From: Peptoniphilus_B koenoeneniae
GTDB taxonomy: Bacteria; Bacillota; Clostridia; Tissierellales; Peptoniphilaceae
DNA: 64,000 nt
Assembly (NCBI RefSeq): GCF_030812875.1
Contig: NZ_JAUSTN010000005.1
Location: forward strand, 62,001-126,000
Reading direction: 5' to 3'
The notes below the pieces were generated by a model. The model searched no databases and had not been told where the DNA came from. It saw only the letters and a list, made by a program, of their open reading frames with translations. The translations under genes were made by a program, and so were the position numbers. The first letter of the stretch is position 1; every line of letters starts with the position of its first letter. Shown piece by piece: positions 7,667 through 16,637 of this stretch.

Positions 7667-9807
7667 TATTGCTCTTGCCGGCAATCCAAACAGTGGTAAA
7701 TCAACCTTGTTTAATGCTTTGACCGGAGCTAATCAATATGTAGGTAACTGGCCCGGAGTTACTGTAGAAAAAAAGACCGGACGCTATAAAAATGATAAGG
7801 ATGTATTTTTTACTGACCTTCCTGGTATATACTCTCTTTCTCCCTATACCCTTGAAGAGGTTGTATCAAGAGATTTTTTACTTAATGAACATCCTGATGT
7901 AATTATAGATGTTGTTGATGCTTCAAATGTAGAAAGAAATTTGTATCTTGCAACTCAACTTATAGAGATAGGAATTCCTCTTATTTTAGCTCTTAACATG
8001 ATTGATGTTGTTGAAAAAAACGGGGATACAATAGATACAAAAAAAAATTGAAAATATTTTAAAGTGTAAAGTAGTTGAAATTTCAGCTCTTCACCACAAA
8101 AACATCAATACTTTAATCGAAGAAGCAAGAAAGCTTGCAGCAACTAAAAATGAAGAACTTATAACTTTTGATTCTAAACTTGAAGAAGCTTTTAAGGAAA
8201 TTGAAAACTTTTCTTCCATTAGAGACCATATCTCAAAAAGATGGTTGGCTGTAAAGATGTTTGAAGAAGACGAAAAAGTCTTAGAAGATTATTCTCTTAC
8301 TTCTGAAGAAAGCAAAAGACTTAAAGAAATAAGAGATGATTTTGAAGAAGCTTATGATGACGATGCTGAAGGAATAGTCACTGACAACAGATATAACTTT
8401 GTAACAAAGCTTACTCAAAATTCAGTAAAGAAAAAAAATCTAGGACTTACAACATCTGACAAAATAGATAAAATTGTTACCAACAGATTTTTAGCAATTC
8501 CAATTTTTGCAATTCTAATGATAGGTATTTATTACTTTGCCGTAAAAATCGTTGGTGGTCCTGTAACTGACTGGGTAAATGATGTATTCTTTGCAGAAAT
8601 TGTAGGAGGAAACGTTCAAAAGTTTTTAGAAGGTGCTGGTACTGCTCCTTGGCTTACATCTCTTATTGTTGATGGTATAGTCGCAGGAGTTGGAGCTGTT
8701 TTAGGATTCTTACCTGTAATTGTTGCTCTTTTCCTTTGTATAGCAATCTTGGAAGACTGCGGTTACATGTCAAGAATAGCCTTTATTTTGGACAGAATTT
8801 TTAGGAGATTTGGACTTTCAGGAAAATCATTTATTCCTATTTTAATCGGAACAGGTTGTTCAGTTCCTGCAATTATGGGAACAAGAACCATTGAAAACAA
8901 CAATGATAGGCGTATGACAATTATGGTTTCATCCTTTATGCCCTGTGGTGCAAAAACTGCCATCATAGCACTTTTTGCAGCATTTTTCCCAGGTGTTTGG
9001 TGGTATGGTCCAGTTTGGTACTTCGGAGGAATTACTGCCGTAATTCTTTCAGGAATTATGCTTAAAAAGACAAACCTATTCCACGGTGATCCTGCTCCTT
9101 TCGTAATGGAACTTCCTGAATATCATATGCCAAGTGCCTACAATGTATTTCGTGCAACATATTTCAGAGGCAAGGCTTTCGTTATAAAAGCCGGAACAAT
9201 AATCCTTCTTATGACTATTGTTATTTGGTTCTTACAAAATATTTCTACAAGCGGTCAATTTCTTTCTTGGGATGATGCTTCAGCAGATTCAATCCTTGCT
9301 TTTGTAGGAAAGAAACTTTCCTTTATCTTTAAACCTTTAGGTTTCGGAAACTGGATGGCTACTGTTTCTACAATTTTAGGTCTTGTTGCAAAGGAAGTTG
9401 TTGTTGGAACTTATGGAGTTGTTGCAGGTCTTGGAGATGTTGAAGATAACGTTGCTCCCCTTATACAACTTTTAAGCACACAATTTAACCCTGTAACTAT
9501 TTTTGCCTTTGTATTCTTTAACCAACTTACAGTTCCTTGCTTTGCAGCTTTAGGTTCAATAAAATCCGAATTGGGTTCAGCGAAGTGGTTTGCCTTTGCA
9601 ACTGCTTACCAAATCGTTTTCTCTTATACAATAGCTCTTATGATTTATCAATTCGGAAGAGTTCTTGTATTAAAAGAAGCCTTCAGCTTAGGAACAGGAG
9701 TAGCTTTGGTTATCCTTATAGTTTATCTATACTTCATATTCAGACCTGACAGGACAAAAGAAAATCTATATGAAAAAGATTTAAAAAATAAGAAGGTGCT
9801 TAACTAA
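7656..9807 (+). CDS. feoB: Ferrous iron transport protein B, interrupted by a +1 frameshift at A9
   Basis: FeoB, the GTPase-coupled Fe2+ permease. The first frame (7656-8051) carries G1 GNPNSGKST, the Thr of G2 (WPGVTVEKK), G3 DLPG and G4 NMID. It then stops at TGA right after nine A's (8039-8047). Reading with one A fewer continues IDTKKIENILKCKVVEISAL without a stop through the rest of the G domain and the membrane permease (Gate motifs GTGCSVPAIMGTRT, FMPCGAKT) to 9807. Everything else looks intact, so this is a sequencing error, a recent or phase-variable mutation, or slippage-dependent expression. The ATG at 7656 is chosen over an earlier in-frame codon because the G1 motif follows directly. 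Confidence 0.88.
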
Positions 9808-9947
9808 TGGTAACTTGGATTATAGGTATCATCCTTTTAATCGTAGTAGTTTTTGCTATAAAGCATGTCAAAAAAACTAAAGGTTGTGACTGCGGCTGTG
9901 GCTGTGGTTGCGACAAGGGTTCATGCTCAATGAAAGATGATAAATAA
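9807..9947 (+). CDS. FeoB-associated Cys-rich membrane protein
   Basis: A 46-residue peptide starting at an ATG that overlaps the feoB stop (TAATG). It has one N-terminal membrane helix (WIIGIILLIVVVFAI), a basic stretch, then GCDCGCGCGCDKGSC with six cysteines. This matches the small cysteine-rich proteins regularly found after feoB in Firmicutes and presumed to handle iron or act as a FeoC substitute. Its exact role is not established. Confidence 0.88.
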   Translation: MVTWIIGIILLIVVVFAIKHVKKTKGCDCGCGCGCDKGSCSMKDDK

Positions 9948-9962
9948 AGATTTTTATAATTC

Positions 9963-9998
9963 AAAAAACGATGAGAAAATTAAAATCTCATCGTTTTT
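9963..9998 (+). terminator. Terminator of feo operon (bidirectional)
   Basis: AACGATGAGA / TCTCATCGTT stem followed by seven T's on the plus strand and preceded by A's. It also serves the convergent hydrolase gene. Confidence 0.9.
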
Positions 9999-10008
9999 TT
10001 ATTTTTTA

Positions 10009-10701
10009 TTAAAAATTGTCCCTTTCCTTTCTGAGTCTTACAAAATCTTCAAAATTCTTAGCCCTAAAAAAAGGATTTATTTCCTTTTCAAGACCTATGC
10101 TAGTAGGTAAAGTTACCTTATTGTTTTCCCTAAGAGCCTTAACCCTTTTATACTCTTCATCCACCCTAGCACTGGGCATAAATTTTTTAGAAAAATCCAA
10201 ATTATGAAGACTATATTCATGAGCCGGATAAACCTTTATAAAATCACTAAGACCCTTAAACTTTTCAATAGTCTTAAAAGCCAACTGGTAATCTTCTGTA
10301 AAAACCCTACCACATCCTGCCATAAAAAGAGCATCTCCACAAAATAGATTGTCATCAAATAAATAAGAAAGGTGACCATGGGTATGCCCAGAAGTTTCCA
10401 TAACTGAAAAATTCAAACCCATAAGGCTAAAAACATCTCCGTCAGAAAGGTTCACATCGTTTATAAGGCTAGTTTCCTCTGGACCATATACCAAAATATC
10501 TCCATAAACTTTTTTAATGTCCATGACCCCTCCTGTGTGGTCATAATGGTTATGAGTAAGTAAAATACCATATGGCTTTTTGTCCCTTAAATAATTTAAA
10601 AGATCTTTACTTTGACCAGGATCAACAATAATTACTCCATTATTTTTTTCAATAAGCCAAATATAATTATCTTCAAAGGCCTTTATAGGAAAAATCTTCA
10701 T
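10009..10701 (-). CDS. MBL-fold hydrolase, GloB (glyoxalase II)-like
   Basis: A 230-residue metallo-beta-lactamase-fold enzyme. The dinuclear metal motif THNHYDH lies at 49-55, followed by a further His in SGHTHGH, CGDALF and YPAHEYSLHNLDF, the last being typical of hydroxyacylglutathione hydrolases. Glyoxalase II cleaves S-D-lactoylglutathione, but such anaerobes usually lack glutathione, so another thioester or a detoxification role is likely. Only weakly T-rich sequence precedes its GGAGAG-type site. Single gene, convergent to feo. Confidence 0.83.
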   Translation of the reverse strand: MKIFPIKAFEDNYIWLIEKNNGVIIVDPGQSKDLLNYLRDKKPYGILLTHNHYDHTGGVMDIKKVYGDILVYGPEETSLINDVNLSDGDVFSLMGLNFSVMETSGHTHGHLSYLFDDNLFCGDALFMAGCGRVFTEDYQLAFKTIEKFKGLSDFIKVYPAHEYSLHNLDFSKKFMPSARVDEEYKRVKALRENNKVTLPTSIGLEKEINPFFRAKNFEDFVRLRKERDNF

Positions 10702-10821
10702 TTTTTTCTCTCCTCATCAAATTTGTTTTATTTTTAAATATATACCCCTATTAAGGATAAAAACAATTTTCTATCATAAAATTTAAAATAAAAAATTTTC
10801 AAAAATTTTAAAAAAAAATGA

Positions 10822-10850
10822 TTGACAAGATTAGTGATAATTGCTATCAT
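10822..10850 (+). promoter_or_regulatory. Strong sigma-A promoter of the candidate ncRNA
   Basis: TTGACA, 17-nt spacer, TATCAT, with an A/T-rich upstream element. No coding gene follows on this strand. Confidence 0.75.
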
Positions 10851-10855
10851 ATATT

Positions 10856-11100
10856 TAAGCTATTTGATAGGTAAAATAAATCTGAACCTCTCATAAATTA
10901 TATTTTATATTAACCATGAAAAATAAATTAATACAAATAAAATACCAGATTATAGCCGATTTTACCGGATAAATAATACATATTGTAAAAGATTTGTTAT
11001 TTATCCAATCAAATATCTTAAGTCCATTAATTTTTAACCGGACTAACTAATGCATAATAAATCTCTAAAAAATGAAAGACTCATTAGAGTCTTTTATTTT
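10856..11100 (+). ncRNA. Candidate structured non-coding RNA, rod-shaped (6S-like architecture possible)
   Basis: A promoter at 10822-10850 predicts a start near 10856, and a clean terminator lies at 11075-11100; between them I find no translated frame with a ribosome binding site. The predicted 5' end TTAAGCTATTTGATAGG (10855-10871) pairs with CCAATCAAATATCTTAA (11005-11021), 15 of 17 positions. The stem continues inward as AAATAA/TTATTT and ATCT/AGAT, giving a rod of some 25 pairs closing about 100 nt of interior sequence. A 5'-end/3'-side rod with an open middle is what 6S RNA looks like, but no conserved 6S sequence was confirmed. SRP RNA, tmRNA and RNase P signatures were not seen. Confidence 0.5.
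11073..11100 (+). terminator. Terminator of the candidate ncRNA
   Basis: AAAGACTC, loop ATTA, GAGTCTTT, then TATTTTTAT. Confidence 0.8.
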
Positions 11101-11109
11101 TATGTTTTT

Positions 11110-11565
11110 TTCTTTTATTCGGATTCTCCACCAGACCAATAGCAGATATTTGCTGTTGGTCCGCGTGTCTTTTGTGAGAGAAAAAAACAAAATTTTTTAT
11201 AAAATATTTTTTTACGCTCTACGTAGAGCATCTTTTTATTTTTTTAATTTTTTCAATTTATATTTTTTCCACAACTTTTCTTTTTCATTTTTTTATTTTG
11301 TTTCAAATTATTCGGCTTCGCCGCCGGACCAATAAATTGGTCCCTACATTCGATTGCAGGGTTTTAATCTTTTGAAATCTCTTCGCATAAAATTACCCCA
11401 CATTCGCGTGTGGATTTCATGTTTGGATTAAATTACAATAAATTTGTGCGTGGGCCTTTGTGGGCTGTAGGGACCGGTTTACCGGTCCGCGTGAATTTGG
11501 TGGGAGAAAAAAAACAAAATTTTTTATAAAATATTTTTTTACGCTCTACGTGAAGCATTTTTAAA
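11110..11565 (+). repeat. Nested palindromic repeat, copy B (two units)
   Basis: Unit 1 has a diverged CG box, hairpin GACCAA...TTGGTC (11134-11161), GAGAGAAAAAAACAAAAT and the 14-bp palindrome GCTCTACGTAGAGC (11216-11229). Unit 2 has CGGCTTCGCCGCCGGACC, the 18-nt hairpin GGACCAATAAATTGGTCC (11326-11343), CTACA, a 120-bp spacer, TGTAG, the hairpin GGACCGGTTTACCGGTCC (11471-11488), CGCGTG, and GCTCTACGTGAAGC (11543-11556). The CTACA/TGTAG ends pair, so the hairpins form a larger inverted repeat. It fills the space between the ncRNA and the convergent SLH gene. Confidence 0.8.
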
Positions 11566-11583
11566 ATTTATTTTTTACATATG

Positions 11584-11613
11584 AAAAAAGGCAGACCTAA
11601 GGTCCGCCTTTTC
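11584..11613 (-). terminator. Terminator of the SLH gene
   Basis: On the minus strand AAAAGGCGGACC, loop, GGTCTGCCTTTTTT, directly after the stop codon. Confidence 0.88.
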
Positions 11614-11624
11614 TTAATTTTTTA

Positions 11625-13814
11625 TTATTTTACAAAATCAAAGTTGATTCCTGGAATAAAGAATAACATTGTTGCAAATTCGCTTCTCTTAATGTTGTTC
11701 TTAGGTTTGAATTTTCCTTCAGGATATCCGCTTATAGTTCCTGCAGAAATTAATTGTCTAACTTCTTGAGCGTATGCTGAACTTGAAACGTCTGAAAGGC
11801 CCTTGTCGCTTCCTGTGTTGTTATATTTAAATAGATGAGCCATTACATAAGCAACTTCTTCTCTTGTAATATTATCTTCAAGATTCTTTCCTGAGAAAAT
11901 ATTTGTAGGAATTCTTTGAAGAACATATTTTACATTTTCATTTCCCCATGTTGATGATGAGAAATAAGGATTTTCATTTACAACTTTATTAACTTTGTTT
12001 TCATCAAGAGTTTGAGCAAAAAGTCCAAGCATTGAAAGAGCTTCTCTATCTGAAATTTTATTTTCTGGTCTAAAGGTGTTGTTAGGATATCCGTTTATTA
12101 CACCCATTGCAACCATAGTTACAATTTTATCTTCAGCCCAGTGTCCGAAAATATCTGTAAATTTATTTCTTGCTTCAGCTTTTGTCATTGTTTGTAGCAT
12201 TGTTTGTTCAATTTCTACTTGAATGTCTCTGTTGTTTATAATATCTCTTACAGTGAATTTTGCCTTTGTTTCTCCTGCTTTAAATTTGATGTCATCATTC
12301 ATTCTGTAATATTTTCCGTCATAGATTGCATAGTATCCTATTGGATTTGGATCTTTCTTGTCTGATGTGTTAAATTTAAAAGCTTCCATAGGCTTAAAGG
12401 TTTCTTTCTTTGCCTTTGGATTTTTAACAAGTTCATAATTTAAAACATTATTTTTTCCATCAATTACAAGAACTGTAAATTTAAATTTATCTGAAGAGTT
12501 TGTCCTTGAAATTTCAATTTCATATCTTCCCACGCTGTCAAATTTTTGATAGTTTGAAGAGAAATTATTAATTTGTGGTGAAGAGAAAGTAAGTTCATAT
12601 TGACTGAAATTTCTAAAGGTATCTTTTATTTCATTTCCAAATTCTCTAAAAGTATCAAGGTATTCACCCTTTTTAAGGATGATTAAATCCTTTGTTTTAA
12701 CTCTTGGAACATCAATGCCGTTTTTAATCTTATTTAAAAAGTCTGAAACTTGCTTTGGTGCTGTTCCATATAAAACTTTTGTATCATCTTCAGAGTTTAT
12801 TTGTATTTCTGCATATCTTCGTGCGCCGCCGTTGTCTGTTACCATTATTTCTTGAATAGATGGCTTTAAAACATTTTTTATAACATAATCATTTTTGTCA
12901 TAAATCTTATTGGGGTCATAATAGTTTTCGTTATAACTTCCTAAAAGATATCTATTGCTTGAGGAATATCCAAGACCATGATTGTCATCAACATATTTGT
13001 AATCTCTATCACCTCTTGGCCTATATTGGATCCCTCTTTCATTTATTCCAAAGTCAGAAGTAATGTTTAAAACAAGATTATTTCCTACTATATAGGCATA
13101 GTTGATTCTCAAAGAATCATAACTTGGATTATACTTAACTGTGTATGAAATTTTTTTATCTTTTCCAGTTACGGTTATTTCTGCCGTGTGATTTTTTAAT
13201 TCAGGTCTTTGACCATATCTATAGTCATAGCCATAGTTATAAATACGATCAACTTCTATTTTATCTCTATAAAATTCTTGGGCTTCTTTGTCATCAATTT
13301 TATAGATTCCTTTTTGTCCGTTAGCAAGCATTGGTAGATAAAGATATAAAATTCCCTCTTCAACTTCAAATTTTGTATTTTCTTTTAAATATTCTTCGGA
13401 ACCTATATTATCAAATCTTGTATTAACTTCACTAATATGCAATTGATCAACAGCCCTACCATTTTTTAGAACTAGAATATAATTTCCACCATAATAAACA
13501 TTTTTTGAAGGAACAATTATTTTATAAGTATTCCTATTTCCATCATCATAGATGTATGAAAGCCCATTGTTATCATAAGTTCCCCAACCTTGACTCCAAG
13601 GATCTTGACTATATTCTCTTCTAAATTGGTTGAAAGTTATTTTTTTACTTTCATCTTCATCTTTAATGTAAGAATCCATTAAATCAAATTCTCCATTAGT
13701 AACTTTTACATTATAAATTTTTACATTATTTGCTGCAAAACTTTTAAAGGGTATTATTGTTACAAGCATTATAAAGGCAAGTAACATTGACAAATGTCTT
13801 TTAAAATTTTTCAT
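11625..13814 (-). CDS. Secreted S-layer homology (SLH) domain protein
   Basis: A 729-residue exported protein. It has an N-terminal signal peptide (basic start, hydrophobic core LLAFIMLVTIIPF, SFAA cleavage region), a long unassigned Tyr/Asn/Lys-rich ectodomain, and three SLH repeats at roughly 551-600 (IFGHWAEDKI...GVINGYPNNTFRP), 612-665 and 672-725 (GTISGYPEGKFKP). SLH triplets anchor proteins to pyruvylated cell-wall polymer. The second repeat is diverged. AGGAGG precedes the ATG. The ectodomain shows no enzyme motif I recognise. Monocistronic by its own terminator. Confidence 0.9.
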   Translation of the reverse strand: MKNFKRHLSMLLAFIMLVTIIPFKSFAANNVKIYNVKVTNGEFDLMDSYIKDEDESKKITFNQFRREYSQDPWSQGWGTYDNNGLSYIYDDGNRNTYKIIVPSKNVYYGGNYILVLKNGRAVDQLHISEVNTRFDNIGSEEYLKENTKFEVEEGILYLYLPMLANGQKGIYKIDDKEAQEFYRDKIEVDRIYNYGYDYRYGQRPELKNHTAEITVTGKDKKISYTVKYNPSYDSLRINYAYIVGNNLVLNITSDFGINERGIQYRPRGDRDYKYVDDNHGLGYSSSNRYLLGSYNENYYDPNKIYDKNDYVIKNVLKPSIQEIMVTDNGGARRYAEIQINSEDDTKVLYGTAPKQVSDFLNKIKNGIDVPRVKTKDLIILKKGEYLDTFREFGNEIKDTFRNFSQYELTFSSPQINNFSSNYQKFDSVGRYEIEISRTNSSDKFKFTVLVIDGKNNVLNYELVKNPKAKKETFKPMEAFKFNTSDKKDPNPIGYYAIYDGKYYRMNDDIKFKAGETKAKFTVRDIINNRDIQVEIEQTMLQTMTKAEARNKFTDIFGHWAEDKIVTMVAMGVINGYPNNTFRPENKISDREALSMLGLFAQTLDENKVNKVVNENPYFSSSTWGNENVKYVLQRIPTNIFSGKNLEDNITREEVAYVMAHLFKYNNTGSDKGLSDVSSSAYAQEVRQLISAGTISGYPEGKFKPKNNIKRSEFATMLFFIPGINFDFVK

Positions 13815-13946
13815 TACACTCCTCCTATTTTTTATTAATTTAATTATAACATTTAATTGTCAGATTCCTTATTAAGACTTTATTACAAGATTAAAACTAT
13901 ATAAGGTCTTTTTATTTCTGTTATAATATTTTATCGGAGGATAAAA

Positions 13947-14861
13947 ATGTTAAAAGATATTTTAATAAATGAGGGAGTAAATGAATCCCTCTTAAAAGAA
14001 GTTGATAAATTTAAGGCTTTTTATAAATTGGAAGAAAATCTTAAGGACCGTATTCCCGATCCACGTTTTGTATACTACGGTAAAGAGGTTTGGGAAAAGG
14101 CAATAGCAGGGATCCTATCCGGCCACCATTTGCTTTTAAGTGGCCCTAAGGCAACGGGAAAAAATGTTTTGGCAGAAAATTTAGCTCTTCTTTTTTCAAG
14201 ACCCCTTTGGACGATTTCTCTTAATGTAAGTACTGATTCTGATTCTTTAATAGGATCTGATACTTTTAAGGATGGTAGGGTTACTTTAAAAAAGGGTCCT
14301 ATTTATCAATGTGGATTTTACGGTGGCTTTGGTATCTTAGATGAAATTAATATGGCGAAAAATGAAAGCCTTTCTGCTATCCATTCGGCTCTTGATTACA
14401 GAAGGGTAATAGATGTTCCTGGCTATGATAAGTTAAAATTACACGAAGCTACAAGATTTATTGCTACTATGAACTACGGTTATATAGGTACAAGAGATTT
14501 AAATGAGGCTTTGGTTTCAAGATTTTTAGTTATTGATATGCCCAGGATAAAGTTTGAAGATTTAAAGAAAATTTTAAAAAAAGAGGGCAATTTAAAAGAG
14601 GAATTTTTGGAAAGATTTGCAAGACTCTTTTTAGATTTGCAGGATAAGTCTTTAAATTCAGAAATTTCTTCAAAGACCATAGATTTAAGAGGGATGATTG
14701 CTTCTCTTGAACTTATGAAAATTGGTCTCGGCCTTATTCCTTCTCTTGAAATGGGCATAATGGACAAGGCTTTTGATCCCTATGAAAAGGAAATTGTTAT
14801 GGATACTTGCAAAACTCTTTTTGATTTTTCTATTAAACCGGAGGATTTTTTTGAAAATTAA
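13947..14861 (+). CDS. MoxR-type AAA+ ATPase
   Basis: A 304-residue MoxR/RavA-like AAA+ ATPase. Walker A GPKATGKN is at 66-73 and Walker B GILDEIN around 129-135, followed by a sensor-1-like ATMNYGYIGT and an arginine-finger region ALVSRF. It overlaps the following VWA gene by 11 nt. MoxR/VWA pairs (compare NorQ/NorD, CobS/CobT) act as chaperones that insert metal or activate a client enzyme. No client gene is adjacent. CGGAGG precedes the ATG. Confidence 0.88.
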   Translation: MLKDILINEGVNESLLKEVDKFKAFYKLEENLKDRIPDPRFVYYGKEVWEKAIAGILSGHHLLLSGPKATGKNVLAENLALLFSRPLWTISLNVSTDSDSLIGSDTFKDGRVTLKKGPIYQCGFYGGFGILDEINMAKNESLSAIHSALDYRRVIDVPGYDKLKLHEATRFIATMNYGYIGTRDLNEALVSRFLVIDMPRIKFEDLKKILKKEGNLKEEFLERFARLFLDLQDKSLNSEISSKTIDLRGMIASLELMKIGLGLIPSLEMGIMDKAFDPYEKEIVMDTCKTLFDFSIKPEDFFEN

Positions 14862-16554
14862 TAAGGACCGCCGGGACAATTTGTTTTGGACGGTGTCTGA
14901 AAATTATCTTGCAAGGGGCTATGAAATTTTTAATCCCGATTCTTTTTACCAAGTTTGTCTTTTAGGCTATGCTTTTAAAAAATATCAAATGGATTATTTT
15001 GTTGATTTTGCAAGAAGCACTTTTTTAAAATTTAATAACAAAGATGATTTTTTATGTCTTGCCTTTTTAACTCTTGATAAAAATTTAAAGGAAGAGCTTT
15101 TTAAGGAAAGACCTGGCCTTATTTCCATTAGGAAAAATTATTGTGATGAAATTTTTAAAACTTTAACTTTTACAAGAAACACTTCTTTTGCCCATGAGCT
15201 TACTCTTTCTTATTTTCAGTTTGAAAGGGGAATTTATCCCAAGGCTCACAAAAATATAGTTGAAATTTTAAATTTAATTTTCAAAAGCTCCATTAAAGAT
15301 GTTAATGAGCTTATGGATTTTTTAAGTGGAATTTATCTTAAATATTTTCATCTTGATAAGACTCTTTCCAAAGAAAAAATAGAAGATACTAAGGAAAAAA
15401 TTAAAAGTAGAAAGACTCTTGGTTTAAAGACTTCTTCTAAATCCAATTCTCAATTTTTAAAAGATTATGAATTGGAAAAATTTAACATAGGCTCTTCTGA
15501 ATTTTTTGAAGAAAATTATGAAAATTTAAAGCTTGTTAAGGATAAAAAGGATGGAAGTGCCGGCAATGAAGATTTTCTTTCTGTAATAGAAAAAAATTAC
15601 GGTCAGCTTTCTCTTGGGAAAAATCAAATTCAAAAACTTGAAAACAGCATTTCTAAGGGGATCCATTCCAATATTAAAATCTATTGGACCAAGGGCCAGT
15701 TTAAAGAGGACACTTACTACAAGGAAATAAGCCTTGAAAAGTTTAAGGAAAATTATAGTGAGTTTGAAAAAAATAAGCTTAAATATCTTCGTGGAATCAG
15801 AAACTTAAGAGAAGTTATAAAAAATTCTCTCTTAAAGGAAAGTGAAGAATACAGTCTTTATTCAAAAAGCGGCTCTCTTGAGGTTTCAAAACTTTGGAAA
15901 ATAAATTATATTGAGGACCCAAAAGTTTTTAAAAAGAATTTTATTGATGACAAGGGACAAATTACTGTGGACATTTTGCTGGATTCTTCTGCCAGTCAAA
16001 ATGAAAGAGAAGCTCAGGTTGCCATTCAAGCCTATATTATTTCTTCTGCCCTTTGTCAGTTGAAAATTAAAAATAGGGTTTTAGCCTTTAATAATCTTTT
16101 TAATTATCTTGCCATTCGTGAATATAGAAACTATAATGACGATATTTCAAAAAATAAGGATATTTTTTCTTACCAGGCAAGAGGCTCAAACAGGGATGGC
16201 CTTGCTATAAAGCTTATGAATTATCTAATTGATAAAAACAAGGAAGATAGAAAATTTTTAATTGTCTTATCTGATGGAAGACCTAATGATGAAGTTAATC
16301 TTGCCATGCTTGGAAGAAAAAAGTTGGATGTTAGAGATTACACTGATGATTTTGCCCTTTACGATACTTCAAAAGAAGTCTTAAATGCTAAGCTTAAGGG
16401 CATTAATGTCTTGGGTGTCTTTACTGGAAACCCAGAAGATTTACCTAAGGAAAAAATTATTTATGGAAATGATTTTGCCTATATTACAAAGCTCAATAGG
16501 TTCTCTCAAATTGTTGGTCTTTTCTTTAAATCCATGGCAAATAAATTAAATTAA
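14851..16554 (+). CDS. VWA-domain protein, partner of the MoxR ATPase
   Basis: About 567 residues from the TTG at 14851, chosen because GGAGG lies six bases upstream; an upstream in-frame ATG lies inside the AAA gene and has no such site. The C-terminal von Willebrand A domain has the MIDAS signature DSSAS near residue 378, a middle SNRDG and LSDGRPND, so the metal site looks complete. The N-terminal 300 residues are Lys/Glu-rich and helical with no known motif. The architecture matches NorD/CobT-like partners of MoxR ATPases. Client unknown. Confidence 0.85.
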   Translation: MKINKDRRDNLFWTVSENYLARGYEIFNPDSFYQVCLLGYAFKKYQMDYFVDFARSTFLKFNNKDDFLCLAFLTLDKNLKEELFKERPGLISIRKNYCDEIFKTLTFTRNTSFAHELTLSYFQFERGIYPKAHKNIVEILNLIFKSSIKDVNELMDFLSGIYLKYFHLDKTLSKEKIEDTKEKIKSRKTLGLKTSSKSNSQFLKDYELEKFNIGSSEFFEENYENLKLVKDKKDGSAGNEDFLSVIEKNYGQLSLGKNQIQKLENSISKGIHSNIKIYWTKGQFKEDTYYKEISLEKFKENYSEFEKNKLKYLRGIRNLREVIKNSLLKESEEYSLYSKSGSLEVSKLWKINYIEDPKVFKKNFIDDKGQITVDILLDSSASQNEREAQVAIQAYIISSALCQLKIKNRVLAFNNLFNYLAIREYRNYNDDISKNKDIFSYQARGSNRDGLAIKLMNYLIDKNKEDRKFLIVLSDGRPNDEVNLAMLGRKKLDVRDYTDDFALYDTSKEVLNAKLKGINVLGVFTGNPEDLPKEKIIYGNDFAYITKLNRFSQIVGLFFKSMANKLN

Positions 16555-16557
16555 TTT

Positions 16558-16590
16558 AAAACTTCGCTTCTTGCGGAGTTTTATTTTTTT
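16558..16590 (+). terminator. Terminator of the MoxR/VWA operon
   Basis: AAAACTTCGC, TTCTT loop, GCGGAGTTTT, then ATTTTTTT. Confidence 0.88.
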
Positions 16591-16637
16591 ATCTTTACTG
16601 TTAGAATGGATATGGACAAAAACTATGGAGGTGACTT

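Noticed and set aside
10916..10972. 18-codon frame inside the candidate ncRNA
   Set aside because: No ribosome binding site before its ATG and no recognisable product; the region is better explained by RNA structure.
11072..11335. Open frame of 87 codons across the ncRNA terminator and repeat copy B
   Set aside because: No ribosome binding site, low-complexity Phe/Ser-rich product, and it runs through hairpins of the repeat family.
14773..14850. Upstream ATG for the VWA-domain gene
   Set aside because: It lies wholly inside the MoxR frame without a ribosome site, whereas the TTG at 14851 follows GGAGG at a good distance.
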